NCBI GenBank assembly: GCA_029961685.1
Contig: JARWKL010000007.1
Span: forward strand, 18,175,013-18,239,012
Direction: 5' to 3'
From: Aristolochia californica
Taxonomy: Eukaryota; Streptophyta; Magnoliopsida; Piperales; Aristolochiaceae
Length of the DNA stretch: 64,000 bases
Of the stretch, positions 24,921 through 37,994 are shown piece after piece (position 1 is the first letter of the stretch; every line of letters begins with the position of its first letter). Position numbers and translations under genes: made by a program. The notes under the pieces are model-generated. The model was not told where the DNA came from. It saw only the letters and a program-made list of their open reading frames with translations, and searched no databases.

Positions 24921-25595
24921 TCCCTCTACATATGTGTGTTGTGCATTTCCGTTTTAGATGTACACATTTTTCTTAGATCAAAACTTCGAGTTTTTCGCTC
25001 TCCATTCATCCCTTAAACAAAAAAGGCAAATAGATCACAGCAAAAATGAAAATTTCATAGTTGATGTACGAAAAAAGTTTAAAAAAATAAAAAAAGTAAA
25101 TGAAGAAAATTTATTCACACACCATAAATGAACACAAAATTTTTGTTATCCAAGTTTAGGAAATTCCACTAGTCCAAAACTAATATCTTTGAATTTTACA
25201 TGAAGGAGATTTTTTCTACATATGTTTTAAAAATGGATATGCATGCCAGAAACATGTTAAAGATTCAAATGACCTATGGATCCAAAGCTTTTAAAGAGAA
25301 TAACAAACACTCCTTAAATTCTCAAGTGAACGTGCGGTGGGATATTTGCCCGAGTCAAACAAGCCATTATTTTGCCCATATTCAAAAAGTTGAGCTAACA
25401 ATCATAGATGGTTGTAATGTGATTTGTCTTGCGTAACAGGCTATATTTTTGTAAGAAATGACTTATGGATTTGAAGTCAACACTCATTTAAAAATCGCCC
25501 GTCGCCCCCATTTTCCTACGATTGCAAAACCTTAGATATAAAAACGAAAGACTGCATACGATCTCTAAAACATACAGACACTCTTTGGAAATATA
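24921..25595 (+). repeat. Satellite unit 38, subtype C
   Basis: C in all blocks, with GATGGTTGTAATG and TTTGTCTTGCG as in units 29, 32 and 35. Confidence 0.92.
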
Positions 25596-26270
25596 TCTCT
25601 CCACATTTGTGCATTGTGCATTTCCATTTTAGATATACACTTTTTTCTTAAATCAGAACTTTGAGTTTTCGCTCCCCCTTCATCTCGTAAACAAAAAAGG
25701 CAAAAAAGATCACAACAAAATAAAAATCTTATAGTTGATGAGTGGAAAATATTTAAAATAATAACTAATGAAAATAAAAAATATCTATTCACACACAACA
25801 AATGAACACAAAAGTTTTGTTATCCAAGTTTGGGAAATTCCAGTAATCCAACCCTATTAAGCTTGGAATTTTACATGAAGGAGATTTTTTCCACACATGT
25901 TTTAAAAATGGATATGCATGCTGGAAACATGTTAAATATTCAAATGACATTTGGATCCAAAGCTTTTAAAGAGAATAACAAACGCTCATTAAATTCTCAA
26001 GTGAACGTGCGGTAGGATATTTACCCGAGTCTAACAAGTCATTATTTTGCCCATTTTCAAAAATTTGATCTAACAATCATAGATGAATGTAAAGTGATTT
26101 ATCATGCGTATCGGGCCATATTTTTGTATGAAATGACTTATGGATTGCAATTCAACACTCAGTTAAAAATCCTCTGCCACCAATTTTTCCCGACGATTGC
26201 AAAACCTGAGATATAAAAACTAAAAAGTGCTTAAAATCCCTAAAAATTACCGACACTCTTTTGAATTATC
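25596..26270 (+). repeat. Satellite unit 39, subtype A
   Basis: A in all blocks. Anchor reads CCAGTAATCCAACCC. A G-to-A change near 26014 puts a stop in the middle of the usual forward frame. Confidence 0.92.
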
Positions 26271-26943
26271 TCTCCCTACAATTGTGCATTGTGCTTTTCC
26301 ATTTTAGAAGTACACTTTTTTCGTAAATCAAAACTTTGACTTTTCCCTCTCCCTTCATCCCGGAAACAAACAATGCAAAAAGCTTACAAGAAAATGAAAA
26401 TTTTATAGTTGATGTATGAAAAAAATTTAAAACAATAACAAATATAAATAAAGAAAATTTATTCACCCCACACAAATGAACACAAAAGTTTTGTTATCCA
26501 ATTTTGTGAAATTCCACTAGTTTAACCATAATAGCTTGGAATTTTGCAAGAAAGAGATTTCATCCACACATGTTTTAAAAATGGATATGCATGTTTGAAA
26601 CATGTTAAAGATGCAAATGAGCTATGGATGCAAAGCTTTTAAAGAGAATAACAAACGCTCATTAAATTCACAAGTGAACTTGCGATGGGATATTTACCCG
26701 AGTCAAACATTCCATTACTTTATCCTTTTGCAAAAAGCAGACATAATTAATCATAGATGATTGTAATGTGATTTATCATGCGTAACGGGCTATTTTTTTG
26801 TATGAAATGACTTATGGATTGCAATTCAACACTCAGTTAAAAATCCTCCGCAACCCATTTTTCCGACGATTGCAAAACCTGAGATATAAAAACGAAAAGG
26901 TGCTTACAATCCCTTAAAATTATAGACACTCTTTGGAATTATC
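26271..26943 (+). repeat. Satellite unit 40, subtype B
   Basis: Close match to unit 37 (TTGTGAAATTCC, AAAAAGCAGACATAATT). It is the last unit of the homogenised block. Confidence 0.92.
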
Positions 26944-27617
26944 TCTCTCTACATATGGGTTTTGTGCATTTCCGTTTTAGATGTACACATTTTTCTTAAA
27001 TCAAAACTTTGAGTTTTTCGCTCTCCCTTCATCCCGTAAACAAGAAAGGCAAATAGATCACTGCAAAATGAAAATTTCATAGTTGATGTACGGAAAAAGT
27101 TTAAAAAAATAAAAAAAGTAAATGAAGAAAATTTATTAACACACCACAAATGAACACAAAAGTTTTGTTATCCAAGTTTGGGAAATTCCACTAGTCCAAA
27201 ACTAATATCTTGGCATTTTACATGAAGGAGATTTTTTCTATATATGTTTTAAAAATGGATAGGCATGCTAGAAACATGTTAAAGATTCAAATGACCTATG
27301 GATCCAAAGCTTTTAAAGAGAATAACAAACGCTCCCTAAATTCTCAAGTGAACGTGCGGTGGGATATTTGCCCGAGTCAAACAAGCCATTATTTTGCCCA
27401 TATTCAAAAAATTGAGCTAACAATCATAGATGGTTGTAATGTGATTTGTCACGCATAACGGGCTATATTTTTGTAAGAAATGACTTATGGATTTGAAGTC
27501 AACACTCAGTTCAAAATCGCTCATCTCCCCCATTTCCCGACAATTGCAAAACCTTAAATATAAAAACGAAAGACTGCATATGATCCCTAAAATATACAGA
27601 CACTCTTTGGAAATATC
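26944..27617 (+). repeat. Satellite unit 41, subtype C
   Basis: C in all blocks. The GATGGTTGTAATG variant remains, but TTTGTCTTGCG has gone (TTTGTCACGCA), so it is less like the block before it. Confidence 0.9.
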
Positions 27618-28293
27618 TCTCTGTACATTTGTGCATTGTACATTTCCATTTTAGATGTACACTTTTTTCTTAAATCAGAACTTTGAGTTTTCGCTCCCCC
27701 TTCATCCCGATATCATAAAAGGCAAAAAAGATCACAACAAAATAAAAATCTTATAGTTGATGTGTGGAAAATATACAAAATAATAACTAATGGAAATAAA
27801 AAAATATCTATTCACACACCACAAAAGAACACAAAAGTTTTGTTATCCAAGTTTGTGAAATTCCTTTAGTCCAACCCTATTAAGCTTTGAATTTTACACG
27901 AAGGAGATTTTTTCTACACATGTTCTAAAAATAGATATGCATGCTTGAAACATGTTAAAGATTCAAATGACCTATGGATCCAAAGCTTTTAAAGAGAATA
28001 ACAAACGCAGATTAAATTCTCAAGTGAACGTGCGATGGGATATTTACCCGAGTCTAACAAGTCATTATTTTGCCCATTTTCAAAAATTTGATCTAAAAAT
28101 TATAGATGATTGTAAATTGTTTTATAATGCGTAACGGGCTATATTTTTGTATGAAATGACTTATGGATTGCAATTCAACACTCAGTTAAAAATCCTCTGC
28201 AATCAATTTTTCCCGACGATTGCAAAACCTGAGATATAAAAACAAAAAAGAGCTTACAATCCCTAAAAATTATAGACTCACTTTGGAATTATC
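27618..28293 (+). repeat. Satellite unit 42, subtype A
   Basis: A in all blocks, now with GCATGCTTG in the centre. The front has CCCGATATCATAAAAGG in place of CCCGTAAACAAAAAAGG. Confidence 0.9.
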
Positions 28294-28967
28294 TCTCCCT
28301 AAAATTCTGCATTGTGCTTTTCTGTTTTAGATGTACACATTTTTCTTAAATCAAAACTTTGACTTTTCGCACTCCCTTCATCCCGTAAACAAATAAGGCA
28401 AATAGATCACAGCAAAATGAAAATTTCATAGTTGATGTACGGAAAAAGTTTAAAACAATAAAAAAAGTAAATGAAGAAAATTTATTCACAGACCACAAAT
28501 GAACACAAAAGTTTTGTTATCCAAGTTTGGGAAATTCCACTAGTCCAAAACTAATATCTTGGAATTTTACATGAAGGAGATTTTTTCTACACATGTTCTA
28601 AAAATGGATATGCATGCCAGAAACATGTTAAAGATTCAAATGACCTATGGATCCAAAGCTTTTAAAGAGAATAACAAACGGTCATAAAATTCTCAAGTGA
28701 ACGTGCGGTGGGATATTTGCCCGAGTCAAACAAGCCATTATTTTGCCCATATTCAAAAAGTTGAGCTAAAAATCATAGATGATTGTAAAGTGATTTGTCA
28801 TGCGTAACGGGCTATATTTTTGTAAGAGATGACTTATGGATTTGAAGTCAACACTCAGTTAAAAATCGCCCGCCTCCCCCGTTTCCCGACGATTGCAAAA
28901 CCTTAGATATAAAAACGAAAAAAGTGCATACGATCCCTAAAACATACATACACTCTTTGGAAATATC
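28294..28967 (+). repeat. Satellite unit 43, B/C chimera
   Basis: The first 90 bp or so are B-like (GTGCTTTTC, CTTTGACTTTTCGC), mixed with C bases (CTGTTTTAG, ACACATTTTT). From about 28381 it is C (GGCAAATAGATCACAGC, C anchor, centre and tail). The C unit's front has been replaced. Confidence 0.85.
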
Positions 28968-29640
28968 TCTTTGTACATTTGTGCATTGTGCATTTCCATT
29001 TTAGATGTACATTTTTTCTTAAATCAGAACTTTGAGTTTTCGCTCCCTCTTCATCCCGTAAACAAAAAAGGCAAAAAAGATCACAACAAAATAAAAATTT
29101 TATAGTTGATGTGTGGAAAATATTTAAAATAATAAGTAATGTAAATAAAAAATATCTATTCAGACACCACAAATGAACATAAAAGTTTTGTTATCCAAGT
29201 TTGGGAAATTCCATTAGTCCAACCCTATTAAGCTTGGAATTTTACCGGAAGGAGTTATTTTCTTCTCATGTTCTAAAAATGGATATGCAAGCTTGAGACA
29301 TGTTAAAGATTCAAATGATCTATGGATGCAAAGGTTTTAAAGAGAATAACAAACGCTCATTAATTCTCAAGTGAACGTGCGGTGGGATATTTACCCGAGT
29401 CTAACAAGTCATTATTTTGCCCATTTTCAAAAATTTGATCTAACAATCATAGATGATTGTAAAGTGGTTTATGATGTGTAACGGGCTATATTTTTGTATG
29501 AAATGACTTATGGATAGCAATTAACCACTCAGTTAAAAATCCTCTGCCACCAATTTTTCCCGACGATTGCAAAACCTGAGATATAAAAACTAAAAAGAGC
29601 TTACAATCCCTAAAAATTACAAACACTCTTTGGAATTTTC
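28968..29640 (+). repeat. Satellite unit 44, subtype A
   Basis: A in all blocks. The private variants GGAAGGAGTT and CTTCTCATGTTCTAAAAATGG are shared with unit 47. Confidence 0.9.
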
Positions 29641-30314
29641 CATCCCTACAATTGTGCATTTTTCTTTTCCATTTTAGATGTACACTTTTTTCTTAAATCA
29701 AAACTTTGACTCTTCGCTCTTCCTTCATCCCGAAAACAAACAAGGCAAAAAGCTTAGAACAAAATGAAAATTTTATTGTTGATGTATGGAAAAAATTTAA
29801 AACAATTACAAATATAAATAAAGAAAATTTATTCACCCAACACAAATGAACACAAAAGTTTTGTTATCTAATTTTGGGAAATTCCACTAGTTTAACCCTA
29901 ATAGCTTGGAATTTTGCAAGAAAGAGATTTCGTCCACACATGTTTTAAAATTGAATATGCATGTTTGAAACATGTTAAAGATGCAAATGAGCTATGGATG
30001 CAAAGCTTTTAAAGAGAATAACAAACGCTCATTAAATTCTCAAGTGAACTTGGCATGGGATATTTACCCGCGTCAAACATGCCATTATTTTGCCCATTTG
30101 CAAAAAGCTGACATAATTAATCATAGATGATTGTAATGTGCTTTATCATGCGTAACGGGCTATATTTTTGTATGAAATGACTTATGGATTGCAATTCAAC
30201 ACTCAGTTAAAAATCCTCCGCAACCCATTTTTCTCGACGATTGCAAAACTGGAGATACAAAAAAGAAAAGGTGCTTACAATCCCTAAAAATTATTGACAC
30301 TCTTTGGAATTATC
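29641..30314 (+). repeat. Satellite unit 45, subtype B
   Basis: B in all blocks. CTTGGCATGGGATATTTACC and TTTTATTGTTGATG are shared with unit 48. Confidence 0.9.
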
Positions 30315-30989
30315 TCTCTCTACATATGTGAATTGTGCATTTCCGTTTTAGATGTACACATTTTTCTTAAATCAAAACTTCGAGTTTTTCGCTCTCCCTT
30401 CATCCCGTAAACAAATAAGGCAAATAGATCACAGCAAAATGAAAATTTCATAGTTGATGTACGGAAAAAGTTTAAAACAATAAAAAAAGTAAATGAAAAA
30501 AATTTATCCACAGACCACAAATGAACACAAAAGTTTTGTTATCCAAGTTTGGGAAATTCCACAAGTCCAAAACTAATATCTTGGAATTTGACATGAAGGA
30601 GATTTTTTACACACATGTTTTAAAAATGGATATGCATGCCAGAAACATGTTAAAGATTCGAATGACCAATGGATCCAAAGCTTTCAAAGAGAATAACAAA
30701 CAGTCATAAAATTCTCAAGTGAAAGTGTGGTGGGATATTTGCCCGAGTCAAACAAGCCATTATTTTGCCCATATTCAAAAAGTTGAGCTAAAAATCATAG
30801 ATGATTGTAAAGTGATTTGTCATGCGTAACGGGCTATATTTTTGTAAGAGATGACTTATGGATTTGAAGTCAACACTCAGTTAAAAATCGCCCGCCTCCC
30901 CCGTTTCCCGACGATTGCAAAACCTTAGATATAAAAACGAGAAAAGTGCATACGATCCCTAAAACATACATACACTCTTTGGAAATATC
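30315..30989 (+). repeat. Satellite unit 46, subtype C
   Basis: C in all blocks; CATATGTGAATTG start, as in unit 49 (offset 2024 bp). Confidence 0.9.
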
Positions 30990-31663
30990 TCTCTGTACAT
31001 TTGTGCATTGTGCATTTCCATTTTAGATGTACATTTTTTTCTTAAATCAGAACTTTGAGTTTTCGCTCCCTCTTCATCCCGTAAACAAAAAAGGCAAAAA
31101 AGATGACAACAGAATAAAAATTTTATAGTTGATGCGTGGAAAATATTTAAAATAATAATTAATGTAAATAAAATATATCTATTCACACACCACAAATGAA
31201 CACAAAAGTTTTGTTTTCCAAGTTTGGGAAATTCCATTAGTCCAACCCTATTAAGCTTGGAATTTTACAGGAAGGAGTTTTTTTCTTCTCATGTTCTAAA
31301 AATGGATATGCATGCTTGAGACATGTTAAAGATTCAAATGACCTATGGATCCAAAGCTTTTAAAGAGAATAACAAACGCTCATTAATTCTCAATTGAACG
31401 TGCGGTGGGATATTTATCCGAGTCTAACAAGTCATTATTTTGCCCATTTTCAAAAATTTTATCTAACAATCATAGATGATTGTAAAGTGGTTTATGATGC
31501 GTAACGGGCTATATTTTTGTATGAAATGACTTTTGGATTGCAATTAACCACTCAGTTAAAAATCCTCTGCCACCAATTTTGCCCGACGATTGCAAAACCT
31601 GAGATATAAAAACTAAAAAGAGCTTACAATCCATAAAAATTACAGACACTGTTTGGAATTATC
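30990..31663 (+). repeat. Satellite unit 47, subtype A
   Basis: Near copy of unit 44 (CTTCTCATGTTCTAAAAATGG), one HOR later. Confidence 0.9.
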
Positions 31664-32338
31664 CCTCCCTACAATTGTGCTTTTTTCTTTTCCATTTTAA
31701 ATGTACACTTTTTTCTTAAATCAAAACTTTGACTCTTCGCTCTCCCTTCATCCCAAAAACAAACAAGGTAAAAAGTTTACAACAAAATGAAAATTTTATT
31801 GTTGATGTATGGAAAAAATTTAAACAATTAAAAATATAAGTAAAGAAAATTTATTCACCCAACACAAATGAACACAAAATTTTTGTTATCCAATTTTGGA
31901 AAATTCCACTAGTTTAACCCTAATAGCTTGGAATTTTGCAAGAAAGACATTTCGTCCACACATGTTTTTAAAATGGATATGCATGTTTGAAACATGTTAA
32001 AAATGCAAATGAGCTATGGATGCAAAGCTTTTAAAGAGAATAACAAACCCTCATTAAATTCTCAAGTGAACTTGGCATGGGATATTTACCCGAGTCAAAC
32101 ATGCCATTATTTTACCCATTTGGAAAAAGCTGACATAATTAATTATAGATGATTGTAATGTGATTTATCATGCGTAACGGGCTATATTTTTGTATGAAAT
32201 GACTTATGGATTGCAATTCAACACTCAGTTAAAAATCCTCTGCAACCCATTTTTCACGACGATTACAAAACCAGAGATATAAAAAAGAAAAGGTGCTTAC
32301 AATCCCTAAAAATTATTGACACTCTTTGGAATTATCTC
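31664..32338 (+). repeat. Satellite unit 48, subtype B
   Basis: Near copy of unit 45. The tail reads CTCTGCAACCC, a mixed A/B form. Confidence 0.88.
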
Positions 32339-33013
32339 TCTCTCTACATATGTGAATTGTACATTTCCGTTTTAGATGTACAAATTTTTCTTAAATCAAA
32401 ACTTCGAGTTTTTCGCTCTCCCTTCATCCCGTAAACAAAAAAGGCAAAAAGATAACAGCAAAATGAAAATTTCATAGTTGATGTACGAAAAAAGTTTAAA
32501 ACAATAAAAAAAGTAAATGAAGAAAATTTATTTACACCCCACAAATGAACACAAAAGTTTTGTCATCCAAGTTTGGGAAATTCCACTAGACCAAAACTAA
32601 TATCTTGGAATTTTACATGAAGGAGATTCTTTCTACACATGTTTTAAAAATGTATATGCATGCCAGAAACATGTTAAAGATTCAAATGACCTATGGATCC
32701 AAAGTTTTTAAAGAGAATAACAAACGCTCATTAAATTCTCAAGTGAACGTGCGGTGGGATATTACCTCGAGTCAAACAAGCCATTATTTTGCCCATATTC
32801 AAAAAGTTGCGCTAACAATCATACATGATTGTAAAGTGATTTGTCATGCGTAACGGGCTATATTTTTTTAATAAATGACTTATGGATTTGAAGTCAACAC
32901 TCAGTTAAAAATCGCCCGCCTCCCCCGTTTTCCGAAGATTGCAAAACCTTAGATATAAAAACAAAAAAAGTGCATACAATCCCTAAAACATACAGACACT
33001 CTTTGGAAATATC
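32339..33013 (+). repeat. Satellite unit 49, subtype C
   Basis: C in all blocks; shares CATATGTGAATTG with unit 46. Confidence 0.9.
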
Positions 33014-33687
33014 TCTCTCTATATTTGAGCATTGTGCATTTCCATTTTAGATGTACGCTTTTTTTTTAAATCAGAACTTTGAGTTTTCGCTCCCCCTTCA
33101 TCCCGTAAACAAAAAACGCAAAAAAGATCACAACAAAATAAAATTTTTATGGTTGATGTGTGGAAAATATTTAAAATAATAACTAATGTAAATAAAAAAT
33201 ATATATTCACTGACACAAATGAACAAAAAAGTTTTGTTATCAAAGTTTGGGAAATTCCATTAATCCAACCCTATTAAACTTGGAATTTTACACGAAGGAG
33301 ATTTTTTCTACACATGTTTTAAAAATGGATATGCATGCTTGAAACATGTTAAAGATTCAAATGACCTAGGGATCCAAAGCTTTTAAATAGAATAACAAAT
33401 GCTCATTAAATTTTCAAGTGAACGTGCGGTGCGATATTTACCCGAGTCTAACAAGTCATTATTTTGCCCATTTTCAAAAATTTGATCTAACAATCATAGA
33501 TGAATGTAAAGTGATTTATCATGCGTAAAGGGCTATATTTTTGTATGAAATGACTTATGGATTGCAATTCAACACTCAGTTAAAAAGCCTCTTCCACCAA
33601 TTTTTCTAGACGATTGCAAAACCTGAGATATAAAAACTAAAAAGAGCTTACAATCCCTAAAAATTACAGACACTCTTTGGAATTATC
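33014..33687 (+). repeat. Satellite unit 50, subtype A
   Basis: A in all blocks; the front block has a run of nine T (CTTTTTTTTTAAATC) near 33058. TTGATGGTTGATGTGTGG-like variants reappear in the A part of the fused unit after it. Confidence 0.9.
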
Positions 33688-34361
33688 TCTCCCTACAATT
33701 GTGCATTGTGCTTTTCCATTTTAGACGTACGCTCTTTTCTTAAATCAAAACTTTGACTTTTCGCTCTCCCTTCATCCCGAAAACAAACAAGGAAAAAAGC
33801 TTACAACAAAATGAAAATTTTATAGTTGATGTATGGAAAAAATTTTAAAAAATAACAAATATAAATAAATAAAATTTATTCACCCAACACAAATGAACAC
33901 AAAAGTTTTGTTATCCAATTTTGGGAAATTCCACTAGTTTAACCCTAATAGCTTGGAATTTTTCAAGAAAGAGATTTCATCCACAGATGTTTTAAAAATG
34001 GATATGCATGTTTGAAACATGTTGAAGATGCAAATGGGCTATGGATGCAAATCTTTTAAAGAGAACAACAGACGCTCATTAAATTCTCAAGTGAACTTGC
34101 GGTGGAAAATTTACCCGAGTCAAACATGCCATTATTTTGCCCATTTCCAAAAAGCTGACATAATTAATCATAGATGATTGTAATGTGATTTATCATGCGT
34201 AACGGGCTATATTTTTGTATGAAATGACCTATGGATTGCAATTCAACACTCAGTTAAAAATCCTCCGCAACCCATTTTTCCCGACGATTGCAAAACCTGA
34301 GATATAAAAACGAAAAGGTGCTTACAATCCCTATAAATTACAGACACTCCTTGGAATTATC
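33688..34361 (+). repeat. Satellite unit 51, subtype B
   Basis: B in all blocks. GATGCAAATGGGC in the centre is shared with unit 53. Confidence 0.9.
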
Positions 34362-35297
34362 TCTCTCTACATATGTGTGTTGTGCATTTCCGTTTTAGAT
34401 GTACACATTTTTCTTAAATCAAAACTTCGAGTTTTTCGCTCTCCCTTCATCTCGTAAACAAAAAAGGTAAATAGATCACAGCAAAAAGAAAATTTCATAG
34501 TTGATGTACGGAAAAAGTTTAAAAAAATAAAAAAAGTAAATGAAGAAAATTTATTCACACACCACAAATGAACACAAAAGTTTTGTTATCCAAGTTTGGG
34601 AAATTCCACTAGTCCAAAACTAATATCTTGGAATTTTACATGAAGGAGATTTTTTCTACACATATTTTAAAAATGGATAGGCATGCAAGAAACATGTTAA
34701 AGAGTCAAAAGACCTATGGATCCAAAGCTTTTAAAGAGAATAAAAAAATAAAAATTTTATGGTTGATGTGTAGAAAATATTTAAAATAATAACTAATGTA
34801 AATAAAAAATATCTATTCACAGACACAAATGAACACAAAAGTTTTGTTATCCAAGTTTGGGAAATTCCATTAGTCCAACCCTATTAAACTTGGAATTTTA
34901 CACGAAGGCGATTTTTTCTACACATGTTTTAAAAATGGATATCCTTGCTTGAAACATGTTAAAGATTCAAATGACCTATGGATCCAAAGCTTTTAAAGAG
35001 AATAACAAATGCTCATTAAATTTTCAAGTGAACGTGCGGTGCGATATTTACCCGAGTCTAACAATCTATTATTTTGCCCATTTTCAAAAATTTCGTCTAA
35101 GAATCATAGATGATTGTAAAGTGATTTATCATGCGTAACAGGCTATATTTTTGTATGAAATGACTTATGGATTGCAATTCAACACTCAGTTAAAAAGCCT
35201 CTGCCACCAATTTTTTCAGACGATTGCAAAACCTGAGAGATAAAAACTAAAAAGAGCTTACAATCCCTAAAAATTACAGACACTCTTTGGAATTATC
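34362..35297 (+). repeat. Satellite unit 52, C unit fused to a truncated A unit
   Basis: This repeat is 936 bp. It is C up to GAGAATAA near 34742, then jumps to the A front at AAAATAAAAATTTTAT. The anchors of the two parts lie 261 bp apart instead of about 674, so about 413 bp are missing. The A part then runs normally to an A tail. Confidence 0.92.
34735..34756. other. Deletion joint between a C and an A unit
   Basis: GAGAATAA of the C centre meets AAAATAAAAATTTT of the A front. Both parents have an A-rich stretch here (AATAACAAA and CAAAATAAAAA). About 413 bp, judged from the spacing of the two anchors, are lost. Confidence 0.88.
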
Positions 35298-35971
35298 TCT
35301 CCCTACAATTGTGCATTGTGCTGTTCCATTTTAAATGTACACTTTTTTCTTAAATCAAAACTTTGACTTTTCGCTCTCAATTCGTCCCGAAAACAAACAA
35401 GGCAAGAAGCTTACCACAAAAAGAAAATTTTATAGTAGATGTATGGAAAAAATTTAAAAAACTAACAAATATAAATAAAGAAAATTTATTGACCAAACAG
35501 AAATGAACACAAAAGTTTTGTTATCCAATTTTGGGAAATTCCACTATTTTAACCCTAATCGGTTGGAATTTTGCAAGAAAGTGATTTCATCCACACATGT
35601 TTTAAAAATGGATATGCATGTTTGAAACATGTTAAAGATGCAAATGGGCTATGGATGCAAAGCTTTTAAAAAGAGAAACAAACGTTCATTAAATTCTCAA
35701 GTGAACTTGCGCTGGGATATTTACCCGAGTCAAACATGCCATTATTTTGCCCATTTTTAAAAAGCTGACATAATTAATCCTAGATGATTGTAATGTCATT
35801 TATCATGCGTAATGGGCTATCTTTTTTAATGAAATGACTTATGGATTGCAATTCAACACACAGTTAAAAATCCTCCACAACCCATTTTTCATAACAATTG
35901 CAAAACCTGAGATATAAAAACGAAAAGGTGCTTACAATCCCTAAAAATTACAGACACTCTTTGGAATTATC
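35298..35971 (+). repeat. Satellite unit 53, subtype B
   Basis: B in all blocks, rather diverged: anchor CTATTTTAACCCTAATCGG, tail TTCATAACAATTGC in place of TTCCCGACGATTGC. Confidence 0.9.
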
Positions 35972-36647
35972 TCTCTCTACATATGTGCATTGTGCATTTC
36001 CTTTTTAGATGTACACATTTTTCTTAAATAAAAACTTTGAGTTTTTCGCTCTCCCTTTATCCCGTAAACAAAAAAGGCAAATAGATCACAGCAAAATGAA
36101 AATTTCATAGTTGATGTACGGAAAAAGTTTAAAACAATAAAAAAAGTAAATGAAGAAAATATATTCACAGACCACAAATGAACACAAAAGTTTTGTTATC
36201 CAAGTTTGGGAAATTCCACTAGTCCAAAACTAATATCTTGGAATTTTACATGAAGGAGATTTTTTCTACACATGTTTTAAAAATGGATATGCATGCCAGA
36301 AACATGTTAAAGGTTCAAATGACCTGTGGATCCAAAGCCTTTAAAGATTATAACAAATGCTCATTAAATTCTCAAGTGAACGTGCGGTGGGATATTAGCC
36401 CGAGTCAAACAAGCCATTATTTTGCCCATATTCAAAAAGTTGAGCTAACAATCATAGACGATTGTAAAGTGATTTGTCATGTGTAACGGGCTATATTTTT
36501 TTAAAGAAATGACTTATGGGTTTGAAGTCAACACTCAGTTAAAAATCGCCCATCTCCCCCGTTTCCCGACGATTGCAAAACCTTAGATATAAAAACGAAA
36601 AAAGTGCATACGATCCCGAAAACATACAGACACTCTTTGAAAATATC
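35972..36647 (+). repeat. Satellite unit 54, subtype C
   Basis: C in all blocks; tail CGCCCATCTCCCCC. GATTATAACAAATGC in the centre is private. Confidence 0.9.
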
Positions 36648-37322
36648 TCTCTCTACATTTGTGCATTGTGAATTTCCATTTTAGATGTACACTTTTTTCT
36701 TGAATCAGAACATTGAGTTTTCGCTCCCCCTTCATTCCGTAAAAAAAAAAGGCAAAAAAGATCACAACAAAATAAAAATTTTATAGTTGATGTGTGGAAA
36801 ATATTTAAAATAATAACTAATGTAAATAAAAAATATCTATTCACAGACACAAATGAACACAAAAGTTTTGTTATCCAAGTTTGGGAAATTCCATTAGCCC
36901 AACCCTATTAAACTTGGAATTTTAAACAAAGGAGATTTTTTCGACACCTGTTTTAAAAATGGATATGCATGTTTGAAACATGTTAAAGACGCAAATGAGC
37001 TATGGAGGCAAAGCTTTTAAAGAGAATAACAAATGCTCGTTAAATTCTCAAGCGAACTTGCGGTGGGATATTTGCCCGAGTCAAACGTGCCATTATTTTG
37101 CCCATTTGCAAAAAGCTGACATAATTAATCATAGATGATTGTAATGTGATTTATCATGCGTAACGGGCTATATTTTTGTATGAAATGAGATATGGATTGC
37201 AATTCAACACTCAGTTAAAAATCCTCCGCAACCCATTTTTCCCGACGATTGCAAAACCTGAGATATAAAAACAAAAAGGTGCTTACAATCCCTTTAAATT
37301 ACAGACACTCTTTGGAATTATC
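36648..37322 (+). repeat. Satellite unit 55, A/B chimera
   Basis: A front and anchor. It becomes B between about 36936 and 36970 (GCATGTTTG, GATGCAAAG-like centre, CTCCGCAACCC tail). A C unit follows, so a B slot is skipped. Confidence 0.88.
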
Positions 37323-37994
37323 TCTCTCCACATATGTGCATTTTGCATTTCCGTTTTATATGTACACATTTTTCTTAAATCAAAACTTCGAGTTTTTCGC
37401 TCTCCCTTCATCCCGTAAACAAAAAAGGCAAATAGATCACAGCAAAATGAAAATTTCATAGATGATGTACGGAAAAAGTTTAAAACAATAAAAAGTAAAT
37501 GAAGAAAATTTATTCACACACCACAAATGAACACAAAAGTTTCGTTATCCAAGTTTGGGAAATTCCACTAGTCCAAAACTAATATATTGGAGTGTTACAT
37601 GAAGGAGATTTTTTCTAAACCTGTTTTAAAAATGGATATGCATGCCAGAAACATGTTAAAGATTCAAATGACCTTTGGATCCAAAGCTTTTAAAGAGAAT
37701 AACAAACGCTCATTAAATTCTCAAGTGAACGTGCGGTGGGATATTTGCCCGAGTCAAACAAGCCATTATTTTGCCCATATTCAAAAAGTTGAGCTAACAA
37801 TCATAGATGCTTGTAAAGTGATTTGTCATGCGTAACGGGCTATATTTTTGTAAGAAATGACTTATGGATTTGAAGTCAACACTCAGTTAAAAATCGCCCG
37901 CCTCCCCCGTTTCCCGACAATTGCAAAACCTTAGATATAAAAACGAAAAAGTGCATACGATCCCTAATACATACAGACACTCTTTGGAAATATC
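37323..37994 (+). repeat. Satellite unit 56, subtype C
   Basis: C in all blocks; ATATTGGAGTGTTACATG after the anchor is private. Confidence 0.9.

Larger units (their letters stand above)
24921..26943 (+). repeat. Homogenised higher-order repeat, copy 4 (C-A-B)
   Basis: Units 38-40, 2023 bp. The last copy with the group's C marks; unit 41 after it has lost most of them. Confidence 0.87.
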
